DNA of 64,000 nucleotides, taken from the NCBI GenBank assembly GCA_028023455.1, contig JAQFVV010012400.1, positions 17,045,490-17,109,489 on the forward strand. Reading direction: 5' to 3'. Positions 1 to 11,909 of the stretch are shown piece by piece. Source of the DNA: Epiperipatus broadwayi (Eukaryota > Onychophora > Udeonychophora > Euonychophora > Peripatidae). Both the position numbers and the translations under genes were made by a program. The notes under the pieces are model-generated. The model was not told where the DNA came from, ran no database searches, and worked only from the letters and a program-made list of their open reading frames with translations. The stretch's first letter is position 1, and each line of letters starts with the position of its first letter.

Positions 1-1400
1 CATGATAATAGGCATTCTTCCATATGTCCAGTACACAAATTAGATGACATATGGAGTTCTGATTTGAAAGTAAGACAACCATTTTTTGCTAATATTATGA
101 CCCGAAGTAGATTTTATTCAATTTTGTCTTGTCTACATTTTAGCAATAATAAAAAATGCTAAAAATAAAGATTTTAATAGAATATATAAACTTAGGCCAA
201 TTCTAGACTACTGCAATGTAAATTTTAAGGCTGCCTATCAAATGCATAGAGATAGCAGTTGATGAAGCTATTATCAAATATACTTGTCGTAATAGCATGA
301 AACAATTTGATCCATCAAAACTGATAAAGCAAGGGTTCAAATGGTGGATGCGTGCAGATAGCCATAATGGATATGTGTCCCATATGGAGTTTTATACAAG
401 CAAAAGTACAACTTCAGATGCTGGCCAAAGTCTGGGTACTCGAGCTGTGCTTTCAGTAGTTTTGCCATATCTATCCAAACAGCATCATATTATTTTTTGT
501 GATAGATATTTTACAAGTGTACAGTTAGCAAAAGAACTATCTGCAAACAAATTCTACTGTTGTGGCACACTAAATATAAAATAGAAGAGGTATCCCAGAC
601 AGCATCAAAGAACTGTATAAAAATTATAAAATTAGGGGAGACTCACATTTTGTAATTGATCAAGACAATGGCCTTCAATTTTTAATTTGGATGGACAAGA
701 AGCCAATTCTAATGCTCACCAATACTTATCCACCTTCTGGAGATGCTGCTGCTACAAGAAGACACAAGGATGGGACATGTCATTCATATCCATGCCCCCC
801 TGCAATAAAATGTACAACTGTTATATGGGTGGAATAGACTTGGCCAATCGAAAACGACTTCAGTATGGTTGGAAGAGTCTGTCCGATGGCAAATGAATCC
901 TTTTTGGCACTGCTTTGATACAGCTGTTACAAATGCATACCTTCTGTACACAGAATATATGACTCTGAAACAGAAGAGAGTGGAAACACTTTTAATTTTT
1001 CGGAGAGCCTTAGCAGAGAGTCTCATTGATGGTTTTTCTTCAAGAATGAATAACTATACAGCTTATCATGTTATACCACATCTGGCTCATCGTATCAGTG
1101 GAAAGCATAGCCTAGTTGACCTTCGCCAACACAAAGATTCCTAAAAATAAGATGTATTACCTGTCTAAGAAAGAAGCTAAGGCAGGAATTTTTTTTGGCT
1201 ATGTGGAGTGTGGACCTGTCACACTCTGCCGAAGTGCTTTGAGAAACTGCTTTGCTACCTATCATAATGAAAGTGTGATAGGTGATGCATGTCAGACACA
1301 ACACTCAACTTTTGCAGGAGGGTCAACTAATATGTCATCTCAGTCAAGATCTCCCCATGTAGATGATCATCAGCAGCTCTAATCGTTAAGTTGTATTTGC
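1..1400 (+). pseudogene. piggyBac transposase fossil (PGBD-like)
   Basis: This is a decayed DNA-transposon transposase read in several plus-strand frames. The first 230 bases give the N-terminal block (an ILDDIWSSDL-like stretch, PFFANIMTRSRFYSIL, then RIYKLRPILD). The longest open piece, 297-584, carries the DDE-domain stretch GFKWWMRADSHNGYV followed by FCDRYFTSVQLAKEL. Positions 820-880 hold GGIDLANRKRLQYG, the third catalytic block, and 869-1144 continues it (FWHCFDTAVTNAYLLY). The end (about 1150-1270) is a cysteine-rich tail ending CFATYH, typical of piggyBac C-terminal zinc-binding domains. Several frameshifts and stops break it, so it cannot make a transposase. The left end lies outside the window. 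I found no convincing right inverted repeat; a TTAACCC at about 1567 has the wrong orientation for this end. Confidence 0.85.
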
Positions 1401-2689
1401 ATTTGGTTGTAGTATTATTTTAAATGTAAGCTATCATTTTGTAGTAATCACTTGATTTTATATTTAAGGTAAATTCTATCTAACAAGATAAAGTATTTAC
1501 CATAAGCTTCCAGGTAGAATAAATAATAAAGTGTATTATTATTAATATACTACATAGCACTGACTCTTAACCCTTTTTTTGTTTTGTTTAGCTGTATTGA
1601 GTATGGAATCGGAATCTATCCTAAGTGAATTGTAGATATGCTTTCATCACCACTAATTACAATGAATTTAGCATTTTATAATTGTATTATTTTGGTTTGC
1701 TTTTTACTCTACTAATTTTATGTATAATTTTATCTTTGTTTCCTTTTTTTTATAATTTTATATATGATTTTAATTTGGTTTTTTTTTTTAAATAATTTTA
1801 TGCATAATGTTAACTTTTTTTAATAATTTTATGTATGATTTCTTTTTTAGTTTATATATAAGTTGTTTTTATTATTTTATTTTATATATATTGATTACAG
1901 CATCATTAATAAATAAATAAATTTTATTTATGATAAAAAGTGTTTTTTTTTTTTAATTTTTCCTCCTATTTTCCTCTAATATAAAAATTAATGACTAATT
2001 TTTTAATAAAGTGCAAACTTTATTGAAGTTCTTTATTATAATTTTCAAATTATACTAATTATTGATCAATATTAACTACTTGTTATCAGGGATGACATAT
2101 TCTTTGCAAACGCCTGTATGGAAAAACACTTTGAAGGGCTGCCAGGAAAAACTGAAAGGTTCTACTGTCTTTATTTCTTGAAGTATTGAAGTGATGGATT
2201 GCCTTAGGTAACTCATATTCCACATCAATTTATTAGAAATTTAATGAGGAATGCAATGAAGCTATTAACAATAGCATAAATTTAAAATTCAAGCATGAAA
2301 ATTTTGAATTTATGAAATAATATGAAAATAATTTTTAGAAATATTATTATTATTTTTTTCTTACTTTGAATATCAATGGCTATATTTTTTCAGCTTCATT
2401 ACATTCTTTGATATTTTATCTTTCAAACAATATATATTATGTGATTTTTAAAAGATACAAACTTTAGTTATGATAAAATTTGTGGCTTAACAAATTTTTT
2501 TAAATATTCAATATGGCTGCTTCAGCAGCCAATCACTTAAAATCTTAGGCAATGTTATATTGCTAAGCTATTAATATATGGTTTGTCTGAAGATCTCTTA
2601 GCACCATTTAGCTATTTGAGTTGGATAGCTGAGTTTGAAAACATATAGATGTCTGAACATTTCAGATTTTCCACTCAATAAATAACTTT
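1401..2689. other. A+T-rich intergenic/intronic filler
   Basis: There are T-rich low-complexity runs (about 1730-1990) and no open frame or RNA gene that I can support. Around 2095-2215 there is a slightly more complex patch that I cannot assign. Confidence 0.6.
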
Positions 2690-2850
2690 ATAGATAAATG
2701 CTGGCTTTTGGATCTAGTGTCTGAAGCTACCCTAGTGCCTCACTGAGGAGTGACAAAGCAAGAAACCATTGGTCCTGAGGTTAGGGTGTAGTTTCTAGAT
2801 AGATATTTTAAAATGCTTTTTCTTGCTGGCATTTATCAAAGCTTGTTAGA
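2690..2850 (+). mobile_element. Hammerhead repeat, group B2, copy 1
   Basis: This segment shares GGATCTAGTGTCTGAA, CACTGAGG, GAAACC and the trailing TCTAGATAG-type stretch with the minus-strand copy at 47.03-47.30 kb, so the two belong to one repeat family. It also resembles group B (54.1 and 57.5 kb) around the ribozyme, with the order CTC-ACTGA-GAAAC-GTC-GGATAG. I could not define its ends or a TSD. It is inferred to be a non-autonomous retroelement fragment. Confidence 0.55.
2729..2787 (+). ncRNA. Hammerhead ribozyme motif, type I (B2 copy 1)
   Basis: The motif in order: outer helix I strand ACCCTA, internal loop GTG, inner helix I strand CCTCA, core CTGAGGA (fits CUGANGA), a weak helix II (GTGACAAAGCAA), core GAAA, near-palindromic helix III (ACCATTGGT), then GTC. 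The 3' strands TGAGG and TAGGGT pair perfectly with the inner and outer 5' strands. One extra C sits between GTC and TGAGG, and helix II pairs poorly, so activity is doubtful. The structural match and the shared architecture with the 47.1 kb copy are strong. Confidence 0.65.
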
Positions 2851-3499
2851 GCAATTAGCCCAGTTCACTGGTTTTTATTTATTCTTTTGTTTGATTAATT
2901 TTAAATAGCTTAATGTTCTAATCTAAACAATATTAGCATTTACTATATTTAAATCCATTAGGCTTTTTCTACATTATTATTCACATTTCTTTTATTTTAT
3001 AGCAATCTTTTTTCATTGTTTTTAATTCACAATATCTTTCTATTTACATTTCTAATCTGGAGTAATAAATTCTAGTTTTATATTTATACAAATTACAGTT
3101 ACTAAAGACATATTTTTTTTCTAAAATATAACACCTCACCCACTCCAGAAAATACCCCATTTACTTTAATAGAGATAATCTTGAAATCTATTCAGTTAAC
3201 ACTTTTCCCCAATAGGTCTGGGTGATTTTTTTTCTAACAGTATTCTTTCCATATCTTCCTGTTCTATAAATGTTTTCTCATTTTCTTCTAAAACTTCTAT
3301 CATGGCATTATCATTTTAATTTTCATGAATCTCTGCCTTTGGATTGTCCATTTTGTTCTCACTTCCTAAATTCATCATTCCAAAATCGAATGTTTGTTAT
3401 TTCTCAACCTCTAACATGGTTTTCATGGCATTTATAAGTTACATCATTTTCATCCTAATTATTTAGCATTTGCTTTGACAAAATCTTTTCTACTGTCCC
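2851..3499. other. Gene-free, possible Gypsy 3' tail
   Basis: This A+T-rich stretch lies downstream (minus strand) of the Gypsy integrase fossil. It could hold the integrase C-terminus and LTR remnants, but I see no clear LTR ends, polypurine tract or open frame. Confidence 0.4.
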
Positions 3500-4931
3500 T
3501 TTAAAGTCAAGTTTTCCTCAACACATCGTGAATCCATACTGAAGCACCAATTTTGAACTTCATGTTATCATAATTACCTTGGTTCGCTCTTTTCCCCTCT
3601 GGATGGATTAATGATAATTTTGTTCTTAATTTCCTTCCCAGTAGTAATTCTGGAAGAGTAACTCCAGTTCCTATGGAAAATGTTGAATGTTGCCTGAGAA
3701 TTATATCCTGCAAAGTATTTTGATAAATGTACACAACTACTTTTTTAAAGCTTTTTTTAATTTGTTGAACTGCTTTTCCAGCCATGCCATTTGATTCGGT
3801 ATGGTACAGCGGGGTACTGATATGTCTAATTCCATTTTCTTTACAATATTTCTGCATGATATGACTCGTGAATCCCGTCACATTATCTGATATTATACTT
3901 TCCGGTAATCCCTGTATTGAGAAAACCTTGTCAAAACACTATTGTTTCCTCAGCACTTGCGTTTTTAACTTTGTGACATTCTGTCCACTTTGAAAACATA
4001 TCTACTATTATTAATATCATTTTCCCCTTGATTGGCCTGCATGGTCAATGTCTCAGTCTTTCCAATGGTCTGGTTTTCTTAGGCCATGCTGTATAATTCT
4101 TGGCCAGCAGTGCCATCTCTGTCTGGCAAATATCACACATCTTTATGTATTTTTCAATGTCTGGGTTTATTATTGGCCATCAGATGTAGCTGTGAGCCAA
4201 TGCTTTTGCTCTCACAACTCCAGGATGATTTTTATGCAACAATTCTAATACTTGATCTCGACCTACCAGCGGTATTACTGTTTTATCCTCTATTATGCAT
4301 TCCTTACATACTGAAATCTTTCCCTGCTCATACAAAATCCCTGATCTAAATAACTGTTTTGTTTTCAGTCAACCTTCTCTTATCCATTTAGTGAATATTT
4401 GGTATTCTTGATTCTCTTTTGTCCATTTCTTTACTGTTTATAACACTTGATTTCATGCTATCTATATAATTTACTTCCATTTCTGGATTTAATGGTTCTA
4501 GTCTATCAGGGCATTGTGACAAAGCATCCGCATGCATAATGTCTTTCCCTTTTTTGTAATTTAACTGATAATCATAGGCAGCCAGAATATTCAGCCAGCA
4601 TAACATTCTTGGATGTATTCGGGTGCTACTTTGTCATGGGACCAAATGTCTAATAACGGCTTATGATAGGTGAATACTTCAAACCCCCCCCCCCCAGATA
4701 TATTGGTGAAATTTTTTCAATGCAAATATAATAGCCAATGTTTCTTTATCAATTTGGCTAACAATTTTTTTCTGCTTTTGAGAGTACGCTACTGGCTGTT
4801 CTCCCTTTTCACCAGGGAGCGTTAACACTGCCCCTACCCTATATTCAGACCCATCATTAGTTATTTGCAGTTTTTTCTTACTATCATATTGCACCAATAA
4901 CCTAGCTTTGTTTTCTCAAATGCTGACTCTT
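3500..4931 (-). pseudogene. Gypsy pol fossil: RNase H and integrase
   Basis: This is the downstream third of a Gypsy LTR-retrotransposon polyprotein on the minus strand. Reading right to left: RNase H (4897-4679, with LQITNDGSEYRVGAVLTL, IDKETLAIIFALKKF), its tail (4606-4388, LAAYDYQLNYKKGKDIMHADALS), then integrase. The integrase HHCC zinc finger reads around 4250-4090 (HPGVV ... MCDIC), followed by the first catalytic region (IIVDMFSKW, about 4020). The last block (3881-3507) has TGFTSHIMQKYCKENGIRHI and YHTESNGMAGKAV. The residue expected to be the catalytic glutamate of the DDE triad is glycine here. Several stops and frameshifts interrupt it. It continues the RT at 9.4-10.4 kb, from which it is separated by the 4936-9393 LTR insertion. 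Confidence 0.9.
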
Positions 4932-4935
4932 GTAT

Positions 4936-7900
4936 TGAAAATATATATTCCTGATCTCATATACATTTCATTTATTTTTCCCTACAGCTCCATCTGTGCT
5001 GGATTTGATATCATCAGTTTATATATATATTACAGCATGTATATTTTATTTCAAAATAAGATATTTTGTATTATAGATTTTATTTTGTTAAAAAGAGTAG
5101 TTTTATTGTTTTATGTTTAAAATTGCATGTATACGGGTGTGGTCTACACCCGAGCATATTATATATAGAGTAATATTGTTTAAAAGTTCTAATGATTCTT
5201 AATCTTAACCTTAAATAAGTTGTAAACAAAAGCCATGCTGGGCCCATCTGTTATTTTTCCAAAAAATATATGGTTTTTGTAAATAAGATTTACTGAATTG
5301 GAGTGATCGCAAAGTCAATAGGAATTTAAAATGGTTAAGTTTAGTTAAAAACATCCTGTTAAAAGTTAATAGATAGGTTTAAATGAACTATGTTATAAAA
5401 TTTCAGAGGGTGCCAATTGATTCTCAAGAAGTAAATAGTCTTATTGACAGCAAGGTGTTCTAATCCTTGAATCATATAAATAGGTAATATTTCTTGCTGT
5501 AAATATTCTATATTATAAACCTAAAGAAGGGTTACCCCCAGTCCCCACACCAGTTTTATCTTTAACATGGTGGGGTAGAAGGGCATTATATTTGCCATTT
5601 TCCTGAGGGAAGATAGCAAGCTCTAGTCTAGTTTTATATGCCTGACTGCGTGATCATCATCACAGAGATGGGGAATCTTTGAGTAGCCTGCTGCAAGAAG
5701 AAAACCTCTTAATCCAAACTGCCTATCTAGAGAAAGGTGCCACTACGCCAACCATCTGATAAGCCTATCTTATAAGTTACAAACAAGATCGGTAATATTC
5801 TTTTCAAAGACTGCAAAGCTCTATAAATTAATCTTTAAATCTGTAAATTTTAATATTAAACTAGCATATTTAGTATAATGAACGATCAATATTATTTCTT
5901 AAAACTCTGTTAAATGAACTCATTTATAAAGTAAACTTATGTAAAATTTGCCTGAATTCATTCTTATAATATAAAATAATTTATTCTTTTAATCTATAAA
6001 TAACTGCAATCAGTTATGACTTAAATTTCTTAAAACTGTGGCCATGTCTATATTTATTGTTTTAACTATTTTATCTCAATTTATTATATATGTTATAATA
6101 TACCAATCTTCCAAATCAGCGAATACTAACTTTTAATGAACTTTCAACGGAGATAAATAAAATCTCCATTTTAAATATTTTAAGAATGCTACTTGCAAAT
6201 TGAATCAGTTTCGAAATCCTATATTAATAGATAATAACCGATCGCTATGCGCTCGTTATCGTTGTATTATTGATTTTATAAATTGCATTATATTTCAGGA
6301 GGGTTTATTATAGCTTATGACTTTTTGACATATGCTAGTTAGAAGTGAAGGAATATCTAGAAATGATATTAAAATATATTTGTTGATGTTTATTAATACC
6401 CATCAAATATAAAAAATAAATAAATATACATTCCCTCCTTAATTACAAATATATATAGATATGCAGATTCAGTATTTAACTTCGGTTATAATTTAATTTA
6501 AGCCCTTTTTGTTAGCATAATTACAATGCTAGTTTAAGAACTGGGTTGTGTTGGTTTAACAGATAAAAGCTATCTGTTTTAGGCGCAATTAATAAATTAT
6601 ATGTATACATATTGGTATTTTGCGTGTGCATTGTGTTTCTTTACAAAGTACACATTCGTATGTTTACATTTTACTACATCTTTTAAATGGGTTCATAGTG
6701 ATCGACCATCCCATTCTTTAGTTCTGGTATGGCTATCTTTATTAGAACTGGAACATAAGGTCCAGACTACATTTATAAAGACTATATGAGCTGCTGAACT
6801 TGACTGTTCTTATATTAATTGTAGCAAACCATCAAGTCTCAGAGCACCGAGCATTTGATGCTGAAGTTCTTGAATAATTACTCATTTGCATCTCACACTT
6901 ATTCCTTAGTATTTTTTCAGTGCCACAGTATATATATGCAAATCTAAAAGTAACTAGTTCTTTTCCTCATTAATTAATTATTCAGCATTAGACTGAAACT
7001 CAAATCTTGGTTACCAGGTTGCATCTGCAATATCTTTGAGCTTATTTATTCGCTCACTCTGTTAATATATTGTGATGATCGCACATACTGCGGTCACACA
7101 TACAGATATTTAACATTTAAAGAATATTAAATATTGTGTTTGGAATACTAAAAAGTGAGTTTAAAAAATTATAAACAAAGAAATGTTTTAATTAAGAAAA
7201 GAGAGGGAATTAGAATCGAAAAGATTCTTATCTTTTACCCTCCAAAGTTAAGATTTTGTGAAATGAAAAATAAGTTAGAAATATTGAAATTGTACATTAG
7301 AAAATTAATAGTAATAAAGAAATCTAAATGAAAGACAAATTGAAATATGATGTATAAGAAAAGTAAAGTTTGAAAAGTTTAAATAAGAATAAAATAGAAA
7401 TTTAAAACATGACCGAAAGATAAGGATCTGGGTCATAAAAGTACACATTTGACGATAAAACGAAATGCGTGGATGAAGTATGATAAAGACAGCAATAATT
7501 AATGCTTGTCAGTAATAAAATTAAAAAAAAAAACAATTTTATTAAAATCTGTTTAATTAAAAAAAGAAATAAATAAATGCAATAGTGCTACGAAATTATG
7601 TAAAAAACAAATCTATATAAATGGCCGAAGGCGCATTAAGAAAAGAAAGGTGGGAATAAAAGCGAAAACAAAGGATCGAAAGGACAAAGGACTGTGGAAT
7701 TTTTTTTAATTAAAAAGTTTCAGTGTAGGGATTAGAGTTGGAGACTTCTTGTCGAGAGGTTGGTGGAAACACTGCTCCGATAATAAGCAGCGATAGTTAA
7801 CAAGATATGATTTCTAACGTCGGTGCCTCATCTAGAATGGCTGGCTAAGGGCCATCGTGATCGCTTGCCGATCCAGACTCACTGTGCTCTAATGGTTCCC

Positions 7901-9393
7901 GTCTAGATGTAACAACTGCCGATGTAGCGCCTGCCGGAGAGTTCGTTTTGCCTGGTCCTTGATGCCCTAAGTGCGGAGGAATTCCCACAACCAAAATCTA
8001 ACTTAAGAGCGACCGTTCCCTGCTAAAGAAGTGGAGAAAATTCCACGTGGCGGTCAGCAAGACTTCAAATTAATTCAGAGACTTAAAAACCTAGGTAAAT
8101 ATGTATACTACATTTTATATTTCCATGTGCACATACCTTTATTGAGACAATGGCCAAATTCTTACTTTGAATGATAAAGACATTCTTTAACTTTTTTATA
8201 TATATCCGGAATGACGATTTATAAATGTACAATCATTTATAGGATCTTTTTATTTTATTTTTACTCATAGCATTATAGCAAATAATCTGTTTTTTTTATT
8301 GAGTGTTAATGATTTAAAGTATTTCTTTTGTTGTTTAATTTATTCTATTAAATATATTTATTACTGATTTAAATCTGTTTCGTCTCGTTCTTCGCCACTT
8401 CCAAAAAGTAATATAGTCTTAGGGTTTGGGAAATAATTATTACTCATTTTGAGTACTGAATTAACACATGAGGCTAGTGGTGCAGTATTTTGATCCCATT
8501 AAAATTTATAAATATCCAAGCGCTGTAACTCTGTTAAATCTTACAGCAGTCAAGAGATAGTTGACCGGGAAAGATAACCTGGGGCTATACCCGTATAGTT
8601 ACAGGTTCGGTCAAGTACGGATATAGACTCGTTTATGTCCGTATGTTCTCTCTGCTTGCGGTAGCGAAAAGTGGACGATCTTGAATTTTAAAGAATTCCC
8701 CATTATATATAAATAAAAGGTAAGTTTAAGCTTACGATCGCCGGGTTTCCGTTACAATATATAACAGCCATCTTAGAGCTTAAGTAGTCATCATCTCGGC
8801 TATGCTATTGTCTTATAACATTAGCAAACGAATATTAAATTATTATAGGCATGATTTATTAACCACACATACATCTATTTTAATATGTTAAGATAAGACT
8901 CACCCATGATGTAAATGCCTGCGTGCATTGATCACACATGTTTAACACTATATATATCTGGTCATTTTTTACTTCATTTTATGTTATTGTTTTAATAAAC
9001 CTGTTTAAAATATAAAGTTGTTTCATATCTTTCTTGCTTGTAGTCCTATTCAATTCAAATCATATTATACTATTCCAAATCCTTAACGATTTTACATGTA
9101 GAATATGTATTGTTTTAGTTAAGTAACTAGCACATTATGAGTTTATTTTAAATCTTCAGTTAAATTGCTAATTTCCTTTGAGTCTCTTGTTTCTCCGTGT
9201 TTGAAGCCCACTCGCAGAAAAAAATTGAGATCCGTGTGTAACCTTAGAAATGTCATTCATGAAGTGTTAAATCATGAAGTACTGGCAAATGAATTGAAGT
9301 TTGGTCAAATTCGAGATCTCACCATCTCATTTTGGTCAACTTTGCTTGGATTCTGGATTTTGTTACATGAATGATACAAATCTGACCATTACA
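4936..9393 (+). mobile_element. Giant solo LTR, family A, copy 1
   Basis: This is a non-coding block beginning TGAAAATATATATTCC and ending CTGACCATTACA, so it has TG...CA ends. It is flanked by the direct repeat GTAT at 4932-4935 and 9394-9397 (a 4-bp TSD of the kind Gypsy-class integrases make). It sits inside the Gypsy pol fossil. Removing it with one TSD copy makes the RT-to-RNase H reading frame line up. Most of its length is homologous, in reverse orientation, to 10397-14134. Without the nested element at 7135-8756 it is about 2.83 kb, very long for an LTR. There is no open frame of note, and an AATAAA lies near 8992. A short non-coding LTR element rather than a solo LTR is possible, but I see no terminal direct repeats. 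Confidence 0.85.
7135..8756 (+). mobile_element. Solo LTR, family C, nested in LTR-A
   Basis: A 1.6-kb block present in the 4936-9393 LTR but absent from its inverted sister at 10.4-14.1 kb. It starts TGTGTTTGGAATAC and ends GGGTTTCCGTTACA (TG...CA). It is flanked by perfect ATAT duplications at 7131-7134 and 8757-8760. The first 600 bases are strikingly purine-rich on this strand. The middle (about 7740-8080) is the most G+C-rich part of the first 20 kb. At about 8092 it has CCTAGGTAAAT, an AG|GTAAAT splice-donor-like site also seen near 34248. No coding frame was found. Confidence 0.8.
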
Positions 9394-9397
9394 GTAT

Positions 9398-10392
9398 CTA
9401 TGTCCACTGTCATTTTTTTTTTCAAAGCAAGTCATATAATGGTTTAGCCACCATTCCTTCATTATTGAGAAACAGTCCGTAAAAGTTTACTAACCCCCAA
9501 AATGCTTGCAATTGTTTTACATTCTGGGGTTTCTTTGTTGGTTTTTACTGCTTTGACTTTATCCGGGCACAGCTTCTTCCCTCTGTCTAAAATGATGTGG
9601 CCTAGAAAAACTAATCCTTGAGTTTTTCCACACATATTTTTCTTCATTCAACTTGACATTGCCCTACTAAGTCTTTCGCATACTCTTAATACCTTGTCTC
9701 TTTAACGCTTTTATCATTGCTCAGTAATTAAAAATATCATCAAAATATGGTACGACTCTTGTTAATCCATTTAGTATATGGTCTATTTTAGCTTTGAAAA
9801 TGTTGGGAGCCTTGGAGATTCCAAACGGAATTCTATTACATCTGAACAATCTGAAAGGCATTATTAAAGTTAAAAATTTGAACTGTTTTTTCTGTCATCT
9901 CGATTTGATGATATGCAGAATTCAGATCTAATTTTGCAAAAAACTTTGCATCTGTTAATCCTGCTAGCACTTCTTACATTAGGTACCGGATATGTTCCTT
10001 TATTTAGGTATTTGTTTACAGTGACTCTATAATCCCCACAAATTCTAATTTGCCTATTTGGCTTTGTGACTACTACTATTGGCATTGCCCAATCTGCTGA
10101 TTCGATATGCATTAATATGCCCTTGCCAACCAGTGATTTTACTTCTACTTTTTCTTTTTGTGCCAACGGTATTTTTCTGGCCTTACAAATAATTAGATTT
10201 GCCTTATCCACTAGTTCAATATGGGCAGGGTTTGCTATTATTAGTCCTAATTCATTCGCAAATAATTCTGGGAATCTTTGCTTTATCTCTTGTCTGCTTG
10301 ACACATTGTTCACAGTATCCACATTAATAGTTTTTTCTAACTTTTTAAACCAGTCCTGCCCTATAGCAGACTGATTTTTCCCTTCATTGTAT
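9398..10392 (-). pseudogene. Gypsy pol fossil: reverse transcriptase
   Basis: This is the middle third of the same minus-strand Gypsy element. The intact part (from 10392 down to 9870) covers the protease-RT linker (SAIGQDWFKKL), the FPELF motif, and RT blocks IVVVTKPNRQIRICGDYRV and NKGTYPVPNV. Frameshifts follow, but the catalytic YFDD box is still readable in another frame at about 9738-9749. The RT-connection region (9647-9462) has LGHIILDRG, KVKAVKTNKETPECK and a LGVSKL segment. It is bounded on both sides by solo LTRs with 4-bp TSDs, which explains why it is an island 4-5 kb away from the other pol segments. Confidence 0.9.
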
Positions 10393-10778
10393 ATATTGTA
10401 ACAGTCAGATTTGTACATTCATGTAACAAAATCCAGAGTCTGGGTAAAATACACTAACACAGACTGAAATGGGATGGTTAGATCCCCATGTCTGGCCAAG
10501 CTTCAACCTAGTTACCAGTGTTCTGTGGCTTAACACCCTATGAATGACATTTCTGAGGTTACACATGGATCTTAATTTAATCTGCGAGTCGGCTCTGAAC
10601 AGGGAGATCTTATATCCAAAATTAACTGAACAAGGACTAACTAGTGGGCTAAAATTAACACTTAAAACTAAGATGCTTATAAAATTATTAAATATAATAG
10701 CTAAATTGAAATTAGGATTGAGCGAATAATATGGAAACGAGTTAAATTTAAATATATTTATTAATCAATAAGTTAAAC

Positions 10779-11369
10779 TAGTGTTTCTCAACCTTTTTGC
10801 CACGCGATCTAATAGGCTCCATTGAAAAAATTCTGTGACCCAAATGTTTATTATATAAATTATAATATAAAATAAAAGAGATATTACATTAGCACAGTAC
10901 TGTATATATTTGGATCAATTTGATAATATTTATATTGAACAAATAATGTGTAAGTTAAAAGTTGAGTTAAAGTTAAACTACATATTTTTAATTTAAAAGC
11001 TTAACACAATTTGTTAATTATTAAAAAAAAAAAAAGTGTTTTCTTTTCAAATAAGGTTCCATTAATTTTCCACCACTGGTGCTGGTTGACGCTTTGGCTG
11101 CATTAATTTTAGTTGCATTTTTTAAAGAATTACATTCTGAAAATAATTGCGAAATTTAACACTATGATTATTTAAGTTCAAATTTACAATTGAATTTGAG
11201 AAAATTACACAAAGCATAAATAGTATTACTTACTAATTTTTTTTATTAATACTAATATTTTCTTAAAATGTAAAAAGATTTTTGCTATCAGATATTTATA
11301 TTCTTATTTCTTGATGCATATTCATGACCCATTAAAAATTAAATGTGACCCAAAGGTTGAGGAATGCTG
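10779..11369. mobile_element. Non-autonomous hAT (MITE)
   Basis: The left end TAGTGTTTCTCAACCTTT and right end AAAGGTTGAGGAATGCTG form imperfect inverted repeats of the classic hAT type. The flanking 8-mers AGTTAAAC (10771-10778) and AGTTAAAT (11370-11377) match at 7 of 8 positions, as expected for an aged 8-bp TSD. The element is absent from the sister LTR copy. The interior is A+T-rich with no transposase frame. Confidence 0.8.
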
Positions 11370-11634
11370 AGTTAAATAACAATATGAAAACAACAAGTAT
11401 ACAATATTAAATGTGGAATTAAACGTACACAGGCATTACATAGTGAGATGAGATTAAATGGGTTACAGCATATCTCATCACAATATGTCTAAATATATGT
11501 ATGTGTATGCGCAGTAAATAAATTATGCCTATGTCAATTAATAAAATCCTATCTTTTTATCATGGTTTGCTGAATTACAAGTGAATTGTGCTAGCTGAAG
11601 ATAGGTTGCTAATTACAGTGCTACGATGTCATCT

Positions 11635-11909
11635 GTTTATATATATATATCTTAAGATATGAGCACATGATTAAGTCCAAGGACAATGCAGATTTAGTCT
11701 AATAATTTAAGATTCGAATTCAGACTAATGCCGAATAATTATTTAACACAGCGGAAAGAACTAGTTACTTGCTGTTTATATATATCTTAAGATATGAGCA
11801 CCTAATTAAGTCCAAGGATGATGCAGATTTAGTCTAATAATCTAAGATTCGATTTCAAACTAATGCCGAATAATTACTTAACACAGCAAAAAAAAAAAAA
11901 ACTAGTTAC
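11635..11909. repeat. 139-bp tandem duplication within LTR-A copy 2
   Basis: Two units, 11635-11773 and 11774-11909, share TATCTTAAGATATGAGCAC, AAGTCCAAGGA, GCAGATTTAGTCTAATAAT and ACTAGTTAC. The sister LTR has only one equivalent unit (about 6950-7075), so the duplication is specific to this copy. The second unit carries an expanded poly-A run at 11887-11900. Confidence 0.75.

Noticed and set aside
1566-1576. TTAACCC, a piggyBac-like terminus downstream of the transposase fossil
   Set aside because: Its orientation is that of a left end, while a right end (GGGTTAA) is needed here; likewise TTAACCCTTTC at 38037 has no partner or transposase.
4048-4349. Plus-strand open frames over the Gypsy integrase
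   Set aside because: They are antisense shadows of the minus-strand pol fossil.
8480-8640. Possible structured RNA gene (G+C-richer stretch)
   Set aside because: It falls within a TSD-bounded LTR and has no tRNA boxes, so it is explained as LTR sequence.
10066-10374. 102-codon plus-strand frame
   Set aside because: Exact antisense of the Gypsy RT region.
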